Positions 34,610 through 47,433 of a DNA stretch of 64,000 nucleotides are shown here, piece by piece; the stretch's first letter is position 1; every line of letters begins with the position of its first letter. Both the position numbers and the translations under genes were made by a program. Under the pieces are notes generated by a model. It was given only the letters and a program-made list of their open reading frames with translations, was not told where the DNA came from and did no database searches. Source of the DNA: Sipunculus nudus (Eukaryota; Annelida; Sipuncula; Golfingiida; Sipunculidae); NCBI GenBank assembly GCA_026874595.1, contig CM049311.1:38832676-38896675 (forward strand). The letters are read 5' to 3'.

Positions 34610-34925
34610 GTGTGTCTGCACTCACCGGTCGGCGAGACCTGTAGAAAAAAATAGCCGGCAAAAAAATTGGTAGAGGGGAGGCCGGCTTCAGAAATAATAA
34701 AAAGAAGGAAACATATAGGTTATAGATCAGCCGATTTTTATTTTCGTTTCCGTCGTTAAATCTATCTCATTTTTCGACCCTATAATAATCGGCCGGAAAA
34801 TCCTTGTTAAGGATGTTTGTAGCCGATTTTTCCTGCCAGATTTCTTTAAGTATCCGGCCGGCAGCACTCTCACATCTATCGAACCTACCGAATTTCCGGC
34901 CGATTATTTTGTGAGAGGCCACATT
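34610..34925. repeat. CGGCCG-rich interspersed repeat
   Basis: Contains AATCGGCCGG, GTAGCCGATTTTTCCTGCC and CCTACCGAATTTCCGGCCG; related to 30130-30330. There are several internal inverted CCGGCCGG-type segments. Class unknown. Confidence 0.5.
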
Positions 34926-35967
34926 AAATATTTACCTATCCCCTTTTCTCTTCAGCTGCAACAGTCCACGACATTTCAATGCATTTTTTTATTTTGAATC
35001 CTTGTTCACGAAAACAAACATTGAAAGAAAACATAAACGGGAGCAAATATCACTTCTTCATATATTGTCGGTTATATTGAAGAACCGTTTGTCAAGATTA
35101 TTGGTTATCATGTCGCTCGATTACGTACCCACGTCTTTAAGGAGGGAAAGGGACACAGAACCAGTCTGTGTTTTTTACATTCATGGGATATAAAGACCAC
35201 ACATCTACATGTATATGATTTTGTTGTAATAAAATTTAAGATCCTTGACCTGCTTTTTCTGAAACAATGATAACACATGGCTGTTAGTATATACAGTTAA
35301 TATATGAGTTTACCCGAGGAATTGTAAGTTATGTTCCGGCATGACTTAGTTCTTCAACCGCCGATCAGACTGCGCAGAATTGGACTCACAAGAGAGTCTG
35401 CTGGTTTGTGGGCGTCAATATCTGCCACAAATAATGCACCAGGGCTACTAAATACATGCACAGCGGCGTATAGATATAAATGTATTGAAGAGGAAAGGTA
35501 GTCCGAAGTGAAATATGATCACACAGTTTTAGATTAAAGTGAATGATAGTAAAGGTCAAATATAAGGTGCATATGCTCATGACAAAAACGTTTATATATT
35601 ACACTCTTTTGCTTCTACTAGATCTTATTGACACATGACATGTCGTGTGCCATGTGTCGCCAGCCTGACTTTGATAGTTTTCAGAATATTTATGACACTA
35701 ACCACATGACCTTGACCCTCATCCACGTAATTGGGAATCTTGTAAAAAATAGACTGCTTTCTCAAATGTAGATTTGACTGCATTTCTAAAATAGTTCATA
35801 AAGTATGGTTTAGGTTTCATTCTAGTTAATTGGACCTAAGCCTTTTTCCTTCGTTGTGGCTCTTTTTAAAATGATCTGTCCATTTTTAAAATACTAGTAG
35901 TGCCAAATTTCAATGGGCATCCTTCACAATATATTCCCTCAGACGTTCATCTTTAAAGGTATGTTAA
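34926..35967. other. No gene recognised
   Basis: AT-rich. Nothing identifiable beyond short unremarkable open frames. Confidence 0.45.
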
Positions 35968-35971
35968 ATAC

Positions 35972-36822
35972 TGTTACGGAACCTAATATCAACAGATCAC
36001 GTATGATCACGTAATGGAGATAAAAAAAATCAGATTCTGTAACACTAAGCAGCGTGAAAAGTCTAGGGGAATGAATAAAGAAGTCAGTGGGTTTTTGTTA
36101 ACATATAGCTATAATTTATTCTTAAAACAACCCTAACATTACAATACACTAAATCAATACAATTACACAGTACAACAATAGTATAACAGCAAATCAATAT
36201 AATCACACAGCATAATAAACAAAGTGCACAGTACCTGGATACAACCACTGTCACAGCGACAAGTCCTTTAAGATGTATAAACCGGATGAACAGTTCACAC
36301 AAATCCTCTCAGAGAATAACAGTCCAATGTAATCGCTAAATTATTTTACTGTAATCCAAAGTGAAATCCTGGCATTGATCCGAAAGGCCAACTGAAGACT
36401 ATATAAAATCAGTCACAAATTTAGAAGAAAAGCTGTAACTGCCGCAATTATAGGAAAAGGTCCACAATTCTGTGTCCGCTGGAATATTTTCTCAACCCAC
36501 TCTTGGCTCTAAAACACAGCCCCCTATTTATAACTTCTCACCCCAAGCCTAGAACTTTCCACTGCCCGAACAAAGAATCTAACATAATACACAGTACACT
36601 AGCCATACAGGAAACATCTAGAACAAGAACGCTGTGTTTGTACATGTCAGGGTTCACACGTGGGCCGACCCGACTCGGCCAGGCGAGAAAGCCCCAGACT
36701 AGCATTTCCGCTGTGCACACGTCAGACCCCACGCTTTGGCCGGGCTATGCCGTCATAGCAACAGACAACGTAAGCGCTGAACAAACACACTGCTGCATAC
36801 AATAAGAGAGACATCTATAACA
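35972..36822 (-). mobile_element. Solo LTR, - orientation
   Basis: 851 bp. On the + strand it starts TGTTACGGAACC and ends TATAACA, flanked by ATAC at 35968-35971 and 36823-36826, a perfect 4-bp target duplication. Read on the minus strand it aligns over most of its length with the LTR at 14281-15156, including the TATA box (36525-36532), GACAGTGGTTGTATCCAGGT and TTAGGGTTGTTTTAAGAATA with its AATAAA. No internal retrotransposon sequence adjoins. Confidence 0.82.
36525..36532 (-). promoter_or_regulatory. LTR TATA box
   Basis: TATAAATA on the minus strand, matching the one in the 14.3-kb LTR. Confidence 0.6.
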
Positions 36823-36826
36823 ATAC

Positions 36827-37960
36827 GCATGAACTGTAGTGTTTTCTCCTTGAAATATTAGAGTTTCTGTCCATCTCAAATCGTTTTTTTTTTTCTCCTT
36901 TACACAAGTGGAAATTTCGCTTTACACCTGGTTACCGAACTCACATAGCAAGATTGTTCAAGCTTCGTATCGGTGTTACTTATGTGTTTCATTTCATGTT
37001 TTTTCCTTGTTAAGGATTTTATAGCGCATGAGCAAGATCGACCGCTGGTCAATCAATCTTGTCTTGGTAAACAGAGACACGTAGGTGGACACGTAGATGC
37101 TTTGGTATAATCACACAGAACCATAACAAACGTATAAAATAGGCAAACTGGTGGTTTGAAGTCCATAACCCGGAATGGTCTTTGCTGAAACACCTGTGTA
37201 TTCAACGTGAGAAACCAACAGCGTGAGAAAATACACACATAAGTGTAAAATACTATGTACCTTAAAGCCACAGTGCGGTGTACTTCAGAACCAACCGGAA
37301 AGTATAAATATTCCCGACTGCTCCTTAATTAGACCGGTTTGGGGACTCACCACTGGGTCTGCATATTGAGCATTGGTGTCATTCCGTAAAATTTGGCCAC
37401 CTCAGTAGGTTCGATTGGCGCGTGTCCTATAGATCTTGACGGATCACTGTAAGGGATTCGTCACAAACTGTCAAGACAAGCTCAGTAATGTCCACTGTGT
37501 ATTGTGAAAAGTGATAATTGACTAGGTGTCTGTGAATTTGTCAATGATAGGCCCTTCCCAGAGGACCTATAGCCCACCACTCTGAAGAGATGTTTAGAAG
37601 TCAGGAGCCCGTTTTGCAGTCAGGATCACCATAAAACAGTGAGGCGTCTACTTATATATCTGTCAAAGTTTCCATTAAACAGCCAAAGGACCCTTTTTTA
37701 TCGTCCGTCATATTTTTTTCGCCATAGGAGGTAGTTCAAAAAGCTAGACTCACTTAATTCAACAGCCTGCAGTACACCTCCCTTCTGCTAAGAGCGGTTT
37801 TATTCCTTTTTCATATCGCTCGTCGGTGAACATTTCTGCTGACATTTATAAAAAATAAGGCTCAGATGTAAAAGTATCCTGTGTAAATGCTTGTGTAATA
37901 TGTCATGTATACCGATATTAAGGCAATGCTAGAAAATTCCCGTTATCTCCGTTATCTTTT
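36827..37960. other. No gene recognised
   Basis: T-run at about 36886-36895; otherwise nothing identifiable. Confidence 0.45.
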
Positions 37961-37964
37961 GCGA

Positions 37965-38006
<42 letters not shown>
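37965..38006. repeat. (CT)n microsatellite
   Basis: About 42 bp of CT. Confidence 0.93.
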
Positions 38007-38007
<1 letters not shown>

Positions 38008-40213
38008 AAACAACATAAGAACTCGAATGTATAAATGCTACAAGAAATATATGATTTGAGGACGGTATTTAAAAATAACCTCAAGTGGCAGTATGACAGT
38101 TGATATCATCACCACAAAGCAAAGGTATTTATAGTGTACAAAGAGTCTTGACCTTTGACCGTTAAAAGAAAAGATTACTTTTTAAACTCTAAACAATGTA
38201 ATAAAATTATTGTGCTATTTGTGATCAGGTAACAGTATTATGGTAGGCCTATAAAAATGGAATAATGAAGATTTTCCATGTAATCAATTTACAAAAGGCT
38301 AGTATAGTGCGGTACGTTAATAATACCTATATTTATCCTAATATAACCTATTATAAAGCTTTAATATAAGATGGGGTATCAGGAGCTCGTGTCTATTTCT
38401 GCCTAACAATTATTGCGAACTCCTCTGATATATCGAATAACTCCTGGAGTGGAAAATCTAAATAAATCACCTGTAACTAATAACGCTGCAGGTAGAGGAA
38501 GAATTTCCATGGCAACAAAAGAGGGGAGTTTAAGTATTGGTCCTTAAAATAGACATTTACCTTAAACAACTCACATAATCACGGGATGTGCGTCAATTTA
38601 CGTGAATCTGGATATTTTTCTTTAACAAATAAAAACAGAAGAAATAATAAAAAAAATTTACACAAACACCATTCCAAGCTATACCATATCCTTATATTTC
38701 GTTCGCTTGCTATAGAAGAGTCACATGTCACAGGCGCCACGGTATAGTCTATGTATATGTATATATACATTGTATATATTTATATACATGTATATATATA
38801 TGTTCGTTGCGGGAACACTCATTTCAAATGATGGGCCAAACATTTCGTTTGATACATGGCATAATATACAGAAACCTGAGCTAAAAAAATTTCTATATAT
38901 ACCTCCTTCTTCCTCACACTGTTGGGTATCTCGTGTTACAGTCCTTGTGCTCACCCCTTAAGGATGCTTATAGATGCATTTTATTGGGAAGTTTATGAGC
39001 TGTATTTTATTATGTTAATTCCTTTAGGACACTCCCCCAGAGCATTTGACCGCAAGTTTCAGTCTTTACGAACATGCAGTTCGGAATATGCAGGTATGAC
39101 TGCACATCGAGAAATTTGCTGTGCTAACGGTTAAACAATCAGAGGTGAAATAATTTATTATAAAGTTAAGTACGTGTCCTACTTAGTACACAAATGAAAA
39201 ATAAAAATGCAATAATTAATCTAATGGTAGCAACGTTTAGCGAGAGGACCGTTAGGAATATTTTTCTATCATCGATGACGGCGCCGGCTTGTCAGGGAAG
39301 CACCGACTTGTAGACATGCATTCCTCGTCCAGGCGATTACACGACGATAAATGTGGTTTATATCTGAAAATGCATGCATGAAAATAGCTTTCGCTTTAAA
39401 TGGTTCAGATTACAGTTCAGGCTAGGACCGTATCTATATTTATTAACATTCATTTTGTTTCCAAGATACGACGATACAGTATGCACTGCATATCCATTAC
39501 GGAACTGACGTGCACGGCGTATCGATATGTATCGACATAACGGTTTTACTTTCCGATATTAAAAAAGCCTTTTTTTCATAACATATCTAATGCAAAGATC
39601 GATTTAAAGCGTGAGAATATACAATGAAAGTTAACACTGAGGTATTTCCCTGTCAGCTATGAAAATATTACACCAGGGGAACATTTCTAACTAGCGACGG
39701 CCGGGCTGAGTAAAACATTCCGATAACGAAAGTGATGGTTAGTCATTAATATAAAGTGACTGAATGTACAAAACGGAGCAGATACACAGAAGAAATCTTA
39801 AACAATGTGTAAAGAAATCGATGATACCCATGTTGTGATGGATCCAGATGGGGCATCTCTCATTTTATCCATTCATTCGTTATCCATTCGTTATTCATAA
39901 TTTTTCCACATATCATGTTCATTCCCTATCAATAAGATTATTTAGTTATCCACAGTTTATTATTTTCTCGTTCATAAATGAGGATCTTGATGAACAGCTC
40001 TGTGATTTACTACATTACTTATGATAGCATCCATATATTATATACTGAGAGAGGAGGTCTTTTGGTCATTACAGCAGCCTATTTATCATAGGCTGAAAAT
40101 ATATTACGTAAAAATAATTATTCATAAACAAAACAATACAAATTACCTCTATAATTTAAGAAATTAATTTTTTCTTAATACCCATCAACCCCTAACCCGG
40201 TATTAGTGACCCA
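38007..40213. other. 2.2 kb without a recognised gene
   Basis: AT-rich. TA/TATG-rich tract at 38750-38800. No repeat shared with the rest of the window was found. Confidence 0.45.
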
Positions 40214-40233
40214 CCCCCCCCCCCCCCCCCCCC
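40214..40233. repeat. Poly(C) run of 20
   Basis: Uninterrupted C run, one of several homopolymer C/G tracts of 9-20 nt in the window. Confidence 0.95.
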
Positions 40234-42056
40234 GTTCACCAAGTTCTTGATCCGCCCGTGCCATATGTAATGGCACAATTATGAATTATAGTTGAAACAA
40301 CAAAAAATAATGGTAATTTAAGGCCCTTCCCTGTCGCTTTCAAAAGCAGATGAAGGCGTCGCAAAGCTGATTAATTTTCCTGGAAGGCATTCACTAAGTT
40401 GGCCGGTGGTGTCGTCTGCTGTATCAAAGCCTCGGTCTCGCCTGCGCTGTCGTCTCTTGATTGTTCTATAAAACCATACAACCCGGGCTTTTGATGACCT
40501 TGTTATTACCGTCAATGGAAAAGAAAGGACAAGCCCCAATCAGCGCGCAGGCTTAATAGGATAGTGATGAGACAAGAAACCAGTCGGCGTCGTTTGGCAC
40601 ACCCGAGGTGCCAGTTTTGGCGGCCCCCAAGAGAGCCGTGATGTATAGCCAGTCTGAATCGCCAGCTTGCTGAATCTTTTTCCCAGTCCTCGGTCCTAAT
40701 GAAATTCTATACATCAACAACTTAATCTACTGGTAAACGAATTTATTTTAACCCAGGGTTCAGCATTTAAATAATTTGCTAGGCACCACATTTAAAACCA
40801 TATAGGCTATTGCTTTATCAAAATTGATTTTATTTTTACCAGAAGTAACTGTTTACCCTCAGATAAATAAGGGGCAAACGTTAATTTTGGCTGATAATTT
40901 TTTTCTTCTTTCTTAAACGATACATTTAAATGTAAGCTCCTCGGATTTACTCTCTTTGCATTATAATGATGAAATCAAATATATATAATAATGACATATT
41001 TTTCGTTACATCTACTCAGTTGATCACTCGTTATAAAATGAGGTTGCTTTGTTTTGGAAAAGGGCCGTCACATATCCAAAACAGAGCCCGTCCGACTTCT
41101 CTGCGAGTTCATAAAGGGAATTTTCGGCAGGAATACGGCCGGTATTGCTAGATCACTACGGGCTCCGCCTATTTTTAAGGGTCGGCCGGCGTTCGCAGGG
41201 CACCGAAACCTGTTCTTAATTCAGCGATTTTCAAATGGGGAATCTTGAGGTCGCATAGCTCGTAAACAGGTCCCCCGTAGATCGCTCGGGCATCGGCCAA
41301 CATTCTATCGATATTCAGGCAGCAATCCTATAATTTCAGACCATATTTTTTATTTAAAATTTGGACGGAGGTCGGAAGAGCTGCGCGGCTGCCGCACGGG
41401 CTACCTATGATACTTGAACGACCACTGCCGTATCCAGCCCGCGGGCGGCTTTTACTGACCTCGGCCGGGCTCCTCCTGTCAGCTCAGGAATTTGCCCCAG
41501 GGGTTTATGCTGCGATGAAGCGGACTCAGGCTCTTGTGCCACCTTCTTCTTAGGAACGGGTTTCCTTTGCCCCCTTGGTCTTTTATGGCGGCATCTTAGC
41601 TAGCCACTGTAGTACTTAGTACAGAATATGATGTGTAAAACTTTTTACATGCCCGATATAAGCTCGAGGTGCGGACGTCGGAGGACGTCAGGCAGGACGT
41701 TGGGCGGAGCTCACTCGGGCTTCTCCCGGGTGTCGGGCGGGCATCCACAGATCAATTGACCATCGACCGTAACTCGGACGGCGCCCGCCATTATGTCGAG
41801 CGGGCTTCATCCGACTCCCGTTTGTTTACTGACGGCTGTCGGGCGACTTTTTATCTCAAGTGTTCAAAGGCACCGCCCGAGCCCTGTCCAATATTTGACA
41901 GGGTTTACATTTTAAGTGAAAATACGCTTGACTCCGTGGCGGGCTTGAAATTCGGCGACTTTCTGGCGATCCACAAATTCGGCCAGAGGCCGTTAGATAC
42001 TATTATATATGTGACGCAGGTAGAAAGGCCTGAGTTAATTAAGTTCCAATAAGTGA
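40234..42056. other. No recognised gene; GC-richer open stretch
   Basis: 40320-40660 and 41050-41990 are clearly richer in GC and CpG than their surroundings. An open frame at 41669-42052 (+, 127 codons) encodes MRTSEDVRQDVGRSSLGLLP at its start and a hydrophilic remainder, with no family resemblance and no obvious splice sites. It could be an exon, an old element or chance. Confidence 0.35.
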
Positions 42057-42057
42057 T

Positions 42058-44210
42058 ATTTAGCGAACCTGTGAGCTTATGCGATGGTGTGGCGTCGTCC
42101 GTGTGCCGTCGTCCTCGTCTGTACGTTAACCCATACTATCTTGAAAACGGCTAGAGTTAGCATCACAAAATTTTATGCAAAAAATTAGTCATCTAAAAAA
42201 CTCTATCGGATTTTGCTTATTTTTTTGGCTAACTGCATTTTCTTAGATTTTATAGGAGAAAAAAAGCTAAAAAAAATTTAAAAATCTTCTTCTCCGAAAC
42301 TGTTTAGCCAAATTGTCCAATATTTCACAGAAATAATTCCTGGAACAATCTCTCTCAAGTTTGTTCGAATGGTTTAAGTTTGGTCATTTTTTGCCGAGTT
42401 ACAGGAAGTTAAATTTAGTCATCTGTCCAAAAAAGCATACTAAAATTAAAACCTCAGAAACGGCTGGAACTATCATCACCAAATTTTATGCCAATGTTGG
42501 TCACATGGGTCATATCTGAAATTGAGGTATTGGTGGCGCCACCTGCATCGACCTTTTTTGTACGGGGGTCATCAGTGGCCGTATAACACTGAGGGCAACA
42601 AATAACTTCTTCTCTGAAACCATACGGCCAAATTGTTTAATATCGCACAGAAATGATTCTAGGGTAGTGCTTTCTGAAGTTTGTTCAAAAGGTTTCAGTT
42701 CAGTGACTTTTGGCTGAGTTATGGGAAGCTGAATTTAGTCATTTTGCTGTATTTTCCCATATGAGTTAAAACCTGCAAAACGTTTTTTGACTGCCGCCAC
42801 TGAGGCCAATTTGTTTAATATTTTACAAGAATATTCCCCTGAATAATTCTTATAATAATTGTCTTTTATGGTTTCAAGGAATGAATTTTGGCTGAATTAT
42901 AAAGATTGAATTGAGTGATTTTACCATATATGTTAAATGTGTGAAGCGGATACATCTAGCCTGGCACCAGTTTATCAGCATTTGTTACATCATCATGCCT
43001 CTAGACATTTAGATTTTAGGTTATCTATGGTTAATATTGACAAGATTGTTTTTTAAAAGCTTTTAAAAAATGTAGATTTATGATTTTATATATTCCTCAT
43101 GCCAGGGAATGTTTACAATCACAGGTATACAGCTGTGTGTGGGTATATAAAGATGGCTGTACATGAATTATAAATAATTGGTATCCATACTCAACTTGAT
43201 TCAAGATTTTGCCATCAGTGAGATGTATCTGTATTATAATTTTGCATTCAATATGCATCTGTAGTAATTTTTAGCGGACCTGTGAGCTAATGCGATGATG
43301 TGGCGGCGTCCGTCATCTGTGCGTTAACCCATACTATCTCAAAAACGACTGGAGCAAGCATCATGAAATTTAATGCAAAAAATTAGCCATCTGAAAAACT
43401 CTGCATTTTCTAAGATTTTATAGAGAAAAAAGCTAAAAAAAACTTTAAAAATTATCCCCTCCAAAACAGTTTAGGCAAATTGTTCAATATTTCTCAGAAA
43501 TAATCTTTTATACCATCTCTCTCTAGTTTGTTAGAATGGTTCAATTTCGGTGAATTTTAGCCGAGTTACAGGAAGTTGAACTTAGTCATCTGTCTAAAAA
43601 AGCATACTAAAATTACAATCTCAGAAACGGCCGGAGCTATCATCACCAAATTTTATGCCAGTGTTGGTCCCATGAGTCATATCTGAAATTCAGGTATTGG
43701 TGGCGCCACCTGCATTGACCTTTTTTGTACGGGGGTCATTGGTCATCTGTCCATTAACCCATAATTTCTCAGGAATAGCAGGAGCTACCATCCCTAGATT
43801 TTATGCAATAATCTGTCACATATCAATTGTTGTGGGATTCAGCTTAATTTTTTGCTATCTGCTTTTACTTAGATTTTATAGGGAAAAAGCTGAAAAACCT
43901 TTAAAAGTCTTCTTCCTGTAAACGTCCAGCCAAATTGTTCAATATTTTACAGAAATTAACCCAGAGGCAAGCCCTCTCAAGTTTGTTCAAATGGTTTGCA
44001 TTTGATGAATTTTAGCGGATTACACAAATTCGAATTTAGTCATTTGGCCAAGTAAGCATACTGACATAGTAATCTCAGAAATGACAGAAGCTAGCATTAC
44101 CAAGTATTGTGCAAATGTTAGTCCCATGACTCATATTTGAAGTTGCAGATTTTGTGGTGCCACCTACATTGACCTGTTTTTTTTATGGGCAAAAAACTCA
44201 TAATTTTAGC
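42058..44210 (+). mobile_element. Second satellite-bearing family (TAGCG-ACCTGTGAGC start)
   Basis: Two starts: TAGCGAACCTGTGAGCTTATG at 42061 and TAGCGGACCTGTGAGCTAATG at 43272. Each is followed by a GTCC-type stretch and GTTAACCCATACTATCT. Units of roughly 315 bp, with deletions, contain AGAAACGGCTGGAACTATCA or GCCAAATTGTTCAATATTT, and end with TGGTGGCGCCACCTGCAT (42533, 43700) or a decayed form (44155). Non-coding. Organisation parallels elements A-G although the sequence differs. Confidence 0.65.
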
Positions 44211-44689
44211 CTTTCTCAGCTTAAAATGTTTATGATGAAACTGTCAAGTTGAATCGTTCAGTTTTTCAAAAGAATTATCCTAGGACATGGTTCTTTTAAT
44301 CATATCAGAATAGATTGAGTTTGTTGATTTTTGATTGAGTCGTGAAAAGCTTAAGCTGGTCTTATGGCCATTATTATGTCTATTTCAAACTGAGGACTGC
44401 AATAGTGTTCTTCTACAAAATTATTGTTTCAATTATAGCTTCGGTAACGTTGCACAAAATTATTCTTAGTTAGCCTTTATTCAAGTTTACTTGAATGATT
44501 TTTTGCAGAATTATTGGACCTTTAACAATGGAAGGACTGCATCTTTTATTATTCTAGATATTTTGATAAAAAGTGATGATAGCTTGAAAAGAAGGCATTT
44601 AGCCAAGGTCTTTTCAGTATGTGTAAACAGATATACCAACAGGCCAAGATTGTGTCTGCATCTATAAATAGGTTGAGAAACTGCCAACT
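44211..44689. other. Decayed satellite-like sequence
   Basis: AT-rich, with weak similarity in style to the preceding units; no clear boundary and no gene. Confidence 0.35.
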
Positions 44690-44900
44690 GTTTCAGATTT
44701 TGCAACAGATCAAGAGTTCATTCAGTGCAGCCAGATATAGGTCAAGAGTTCAATCAGTGCAGCCAAGCACAAGGCATATGATCACCTCATAGGTGACATG
44801 TGAACACCTCATGGACACCATGTGGTCACCTCAAAAGTTCACTCAGTCAAGCCAGGTGCAGGTCATGAGTTCACTCAGTGCAGTAGCCTGAGCCAGCAAA
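44690..44900. repeat. Diverged short tandem repeat (GTTCA-TCAGTGCAGCCA)
   Basis: GAGTTCATTCAGTGCAGCCA, GAGTTCAATCAGTGCAGCCA, AGTTCACTCAGTCAAGCCA and GAGTTCACTCAGTGCAG recur at irregular 30-110 bp spacing. Confidence 0.65.
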
Positions 44901-45011
44901 TTCGTCACAGTTCACTCGGGGCAACTGCCTTTCTCACCTAAGCCTGGTCAGCCCCATGCATCAGACTCAAGGTAAGTTTGATGTATGGGCCTGATATTTT
45001 GACCTGTCTAT

Positions 45012-45330
45012 TTGTCCTTGATGGCTTTCTCGTTCACAAGACAGGTGCCGCTACCTAAAATGACTTTTGCACAGTGTATGTGCCTGCTTATTTCTACAGA
45101 GGAATTTGATATATCAGCCGGAAATTGGGCATACTTATACATATCGAATAGCTTTGTCCTATACAAGACTGGTGGTGCCACCTACAATAATTTTTGCACA
45201 GTGTGTGTCCCTGCTTATTTCTCAGGAGAGGTTTGATATATCAATCTGAAATTGGGCATATGTATATATCTCTGATAGCTTCGTTGTATACAAGACTGGT
45301 GGTGCCAGCTACAATCATTTTTGTGTTGTG
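45012..45330 (+). repeat. ~127-bp tandem repeat, about 2.5 units
   Basis: AGGTGCCGCTACCT (45047), TGGTGGTGCCACCTAC (about 45171) and TGGTGGTGCCAGCTAC (about 45299) mark equal points of successive units; TTTTGCACAGTGTRTGT, CTGCTTATTTCT and GAAATTGGGCATA repeat at the same spacing. This is a third unit length carrying the GGTGGYGCCACC core. Confidence 0.8.
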
Positions 45331-46432
45331 TGCACCCATGCCAGGATTTCAGCAGTGATGTTTGTGTAATTGTTTCTTATTCAAAATGTTTAGTACTTGC
45401 ATTGTTTATATACATGAGAAGTAATGGTCCAACATTGAAGCATTATACCTGGTGTATTTCCCAATGCACTGGTTCGCATTAGCCCTGTAGGCCTTGTTTT
45501 AAATAGCATTTGGTTCATACCGAGGATACCCGACTATACTTCATGTATATATACTGTTTATTTGTGACTTTCCACCTCGCCATGCTGGACCCCCCTTTTC
45601 AGCCACCGCAACCTATTTTTAATGGTTTCAGATAAATTTTTGAGGCGTGGAATCCCCCCCCCCCCCTGATATGGCAGCAAATTGAAAAGAATTCAGTGAG
45701 CCCTTACATATGACAAAGCTCTACAATTCGCCTGCATCGCTGTTCAATGCACAACATCAGAGACACAAAAAATTGCCTTGCATTCCCATCTAAATAAAAC
45801 TACGCTCCACATTTATATAAACTCCTGCTTGCCCTAGCGCTGTAAGACCAACAATGCCATTTTTTCCCCAGAGGTGGAGGGGAGACGGGGGGATTATTTG
45901 ACTAAATGACCACTGGCCATTCACAATACGCTTAGCCGTTCGGCTATCAGTATTACTTTAAAGTATTGTATATTGCTTTTCTGGCATCCCTTTTTCTCTT
46001 ACTGACCAAACGTTTTCGCTGGTTAAGCTTGATATAGATGTATTCCCTTTCAACAATTTATTTTCAGCAGTCCAATTATGTTTATTTTTTTACATTACAT
46101 AGACAAAAATACACACGTTATAATGTCATTAATACTTAAACCAGTTGACCCTATATATTTGTATTATAATTCCACCCTTCGGACCTCTATTTCGGAAAAA
46201 AAAATCAATAAATAAGTAAAAAGATTATGCATAGGTAAAGAGCATGTTCAAACACACAGACATTATGTTGAGTCATGCATTATTATTTTTTTTTTACTTT
46301 TCAAGAGGCTTGGATTTATTCTTCTTTGCGTATGTACAAGGACAACTTACAATAAATAAGTGTGGACAATTTGAACATATACGAGTATGCCATTAAATAT
46401 ACTATAAGTGTATAAAACATCATTTATTCGAA
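45331..46432. other. No gene recognised
   Basis: C-run of about 13 at 45653-45666, A/T runs near 46195 and 46285. Nothing else identifiable. Confidence 0.45.
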
Positions 46433-46469
46433 GGCTGCACTGGAATATTTCATTTCTTATTACGATTTA

Positions 46470-46522
46470 TGGATATAGGACTTTTCGGATAAATGAGATA
46501 TGGATAATCGAGGGTCCTCTGT
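46470..46522. repeat. Possible right end of another TA-flanked MITE
   Basis: GGATAATCGAGGGTCCTCTG followed by TATA has the form of a pogo/Tigger-type right terminus (reverse complement CAGAGGACCCTCGATTATCC). No matching left end was found, so only half may be present. Confidence 0.35.
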
Positions 46523-46784
46523 ATATGATTTTCGGATTTTTGTCCATTATGGAGGACTGTTAGTTCATCTTTGTATATCTCCCAATTTTATACCTAGGAA
46601 CTATATATTTATACGGTCTCCCGCTTGGGACAGATATTTGTTGTGTATATCCAGACCAATTTCACTAAAAGGGCCAAGATGTGACATGCATTGGATATAC
46701 AGCCTCATACTGTACCATAAGGTGCAACATATAATTCCCATGCTATACAGGTCTGACGAATATAGTGCGTCCAGCCCGCGACCC

Positions 46785-46815
46785 TGGCCTCCAGAAATAA
46801 ATTGATGCCCCGTGT
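46785..46815 (-). repeat. GGCATCAATTTAT module
   Basis: Reverse complement of GGGGCATCAATTTATTTCTG, another copy of the module beside G/C runs at 11369 and 16616; here the G-run is short. Confidence 0.5.
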
Positions 46816-47079
46816 AGCGTCGGCAAGAGTAGCGCTAGTATTCTGTGGAGACCGCTTCTATGGAAATGAAACCATTCCTTTGGGTCATTCTAATCTATTC
46901 TTCTCTGATATACTATTTATGGTTCATATACACATTTTATTTCAAACACGCTTTATAATACGTGACCACTGATCTTCTCCCCTGATGTCACACCAACCAG
47001 ATCCCTCACAAATACCACATGTTTGGCTCGTAGGATTATTATTACAGGTATGCATGTCTCCTAGTTCCCAGTTGCCTCC
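46816..47079. other. No gene recognised
   Basis: Spacer; nothing identifiable. Confidence 0.4.
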
Positions 47080-47375
47080 GCCAGCAGGGTATATGCGTTC
47101 ATCAGCTTTCGTTTTTGTGTGTTTGTGTGTTCGTTCTCAAAATTACTCACACAATCGTGTACGGAATCTCGTGAAATATTAAGGGCATTTTGGGAATAGG
47201 CCAATAAAGATTTGATTAAATTTTGGTGTGGATCTGGAACATTATCCGGGTTCAGGAATGACATGAAGAATACATGTGTATTCACAAATGCAGAGTCACT
47301 TATGCATGAATGAACTTTGGAATATGGCCCTGAAAATTAATGCAAACACTTGGCGGAAGCTTGCATTCCTTAGGA
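47080..47375 (-). repeat. Interspersed repeat CTAAGGAATGC..GGCGGAGGCA, inverted
   Basis: On the minus strand it runs from CTAAGGAATGCAAGCTTCCG (47372) through CATTCCTGAACCCGGATAAT, CACACCAAAATTTAATC and ACACACAAACACACA to CTGGCGGAGGCAACTGG (about 47080). Same order of blocks as 13335-13645 and 58546-58866. Confidence 0.65.
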
Positions 47376-47395
47376 TGAAGATTTCTAGTTTCTGG

Positions 47396-47398
47396 TAT

Positions 47399-47433
<35 letters not shown>
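47396..47433. repeat. (TA)n microsatellite
   Basis: About 38 bp of TA with one AAA interruption. Confidence 0.93.

Noticed and set aside
36503..36805. 100-codon open frame as a gene
   Set aside because: Lies wholly inside the minus-strand solo LTR, antisense to its promoter.
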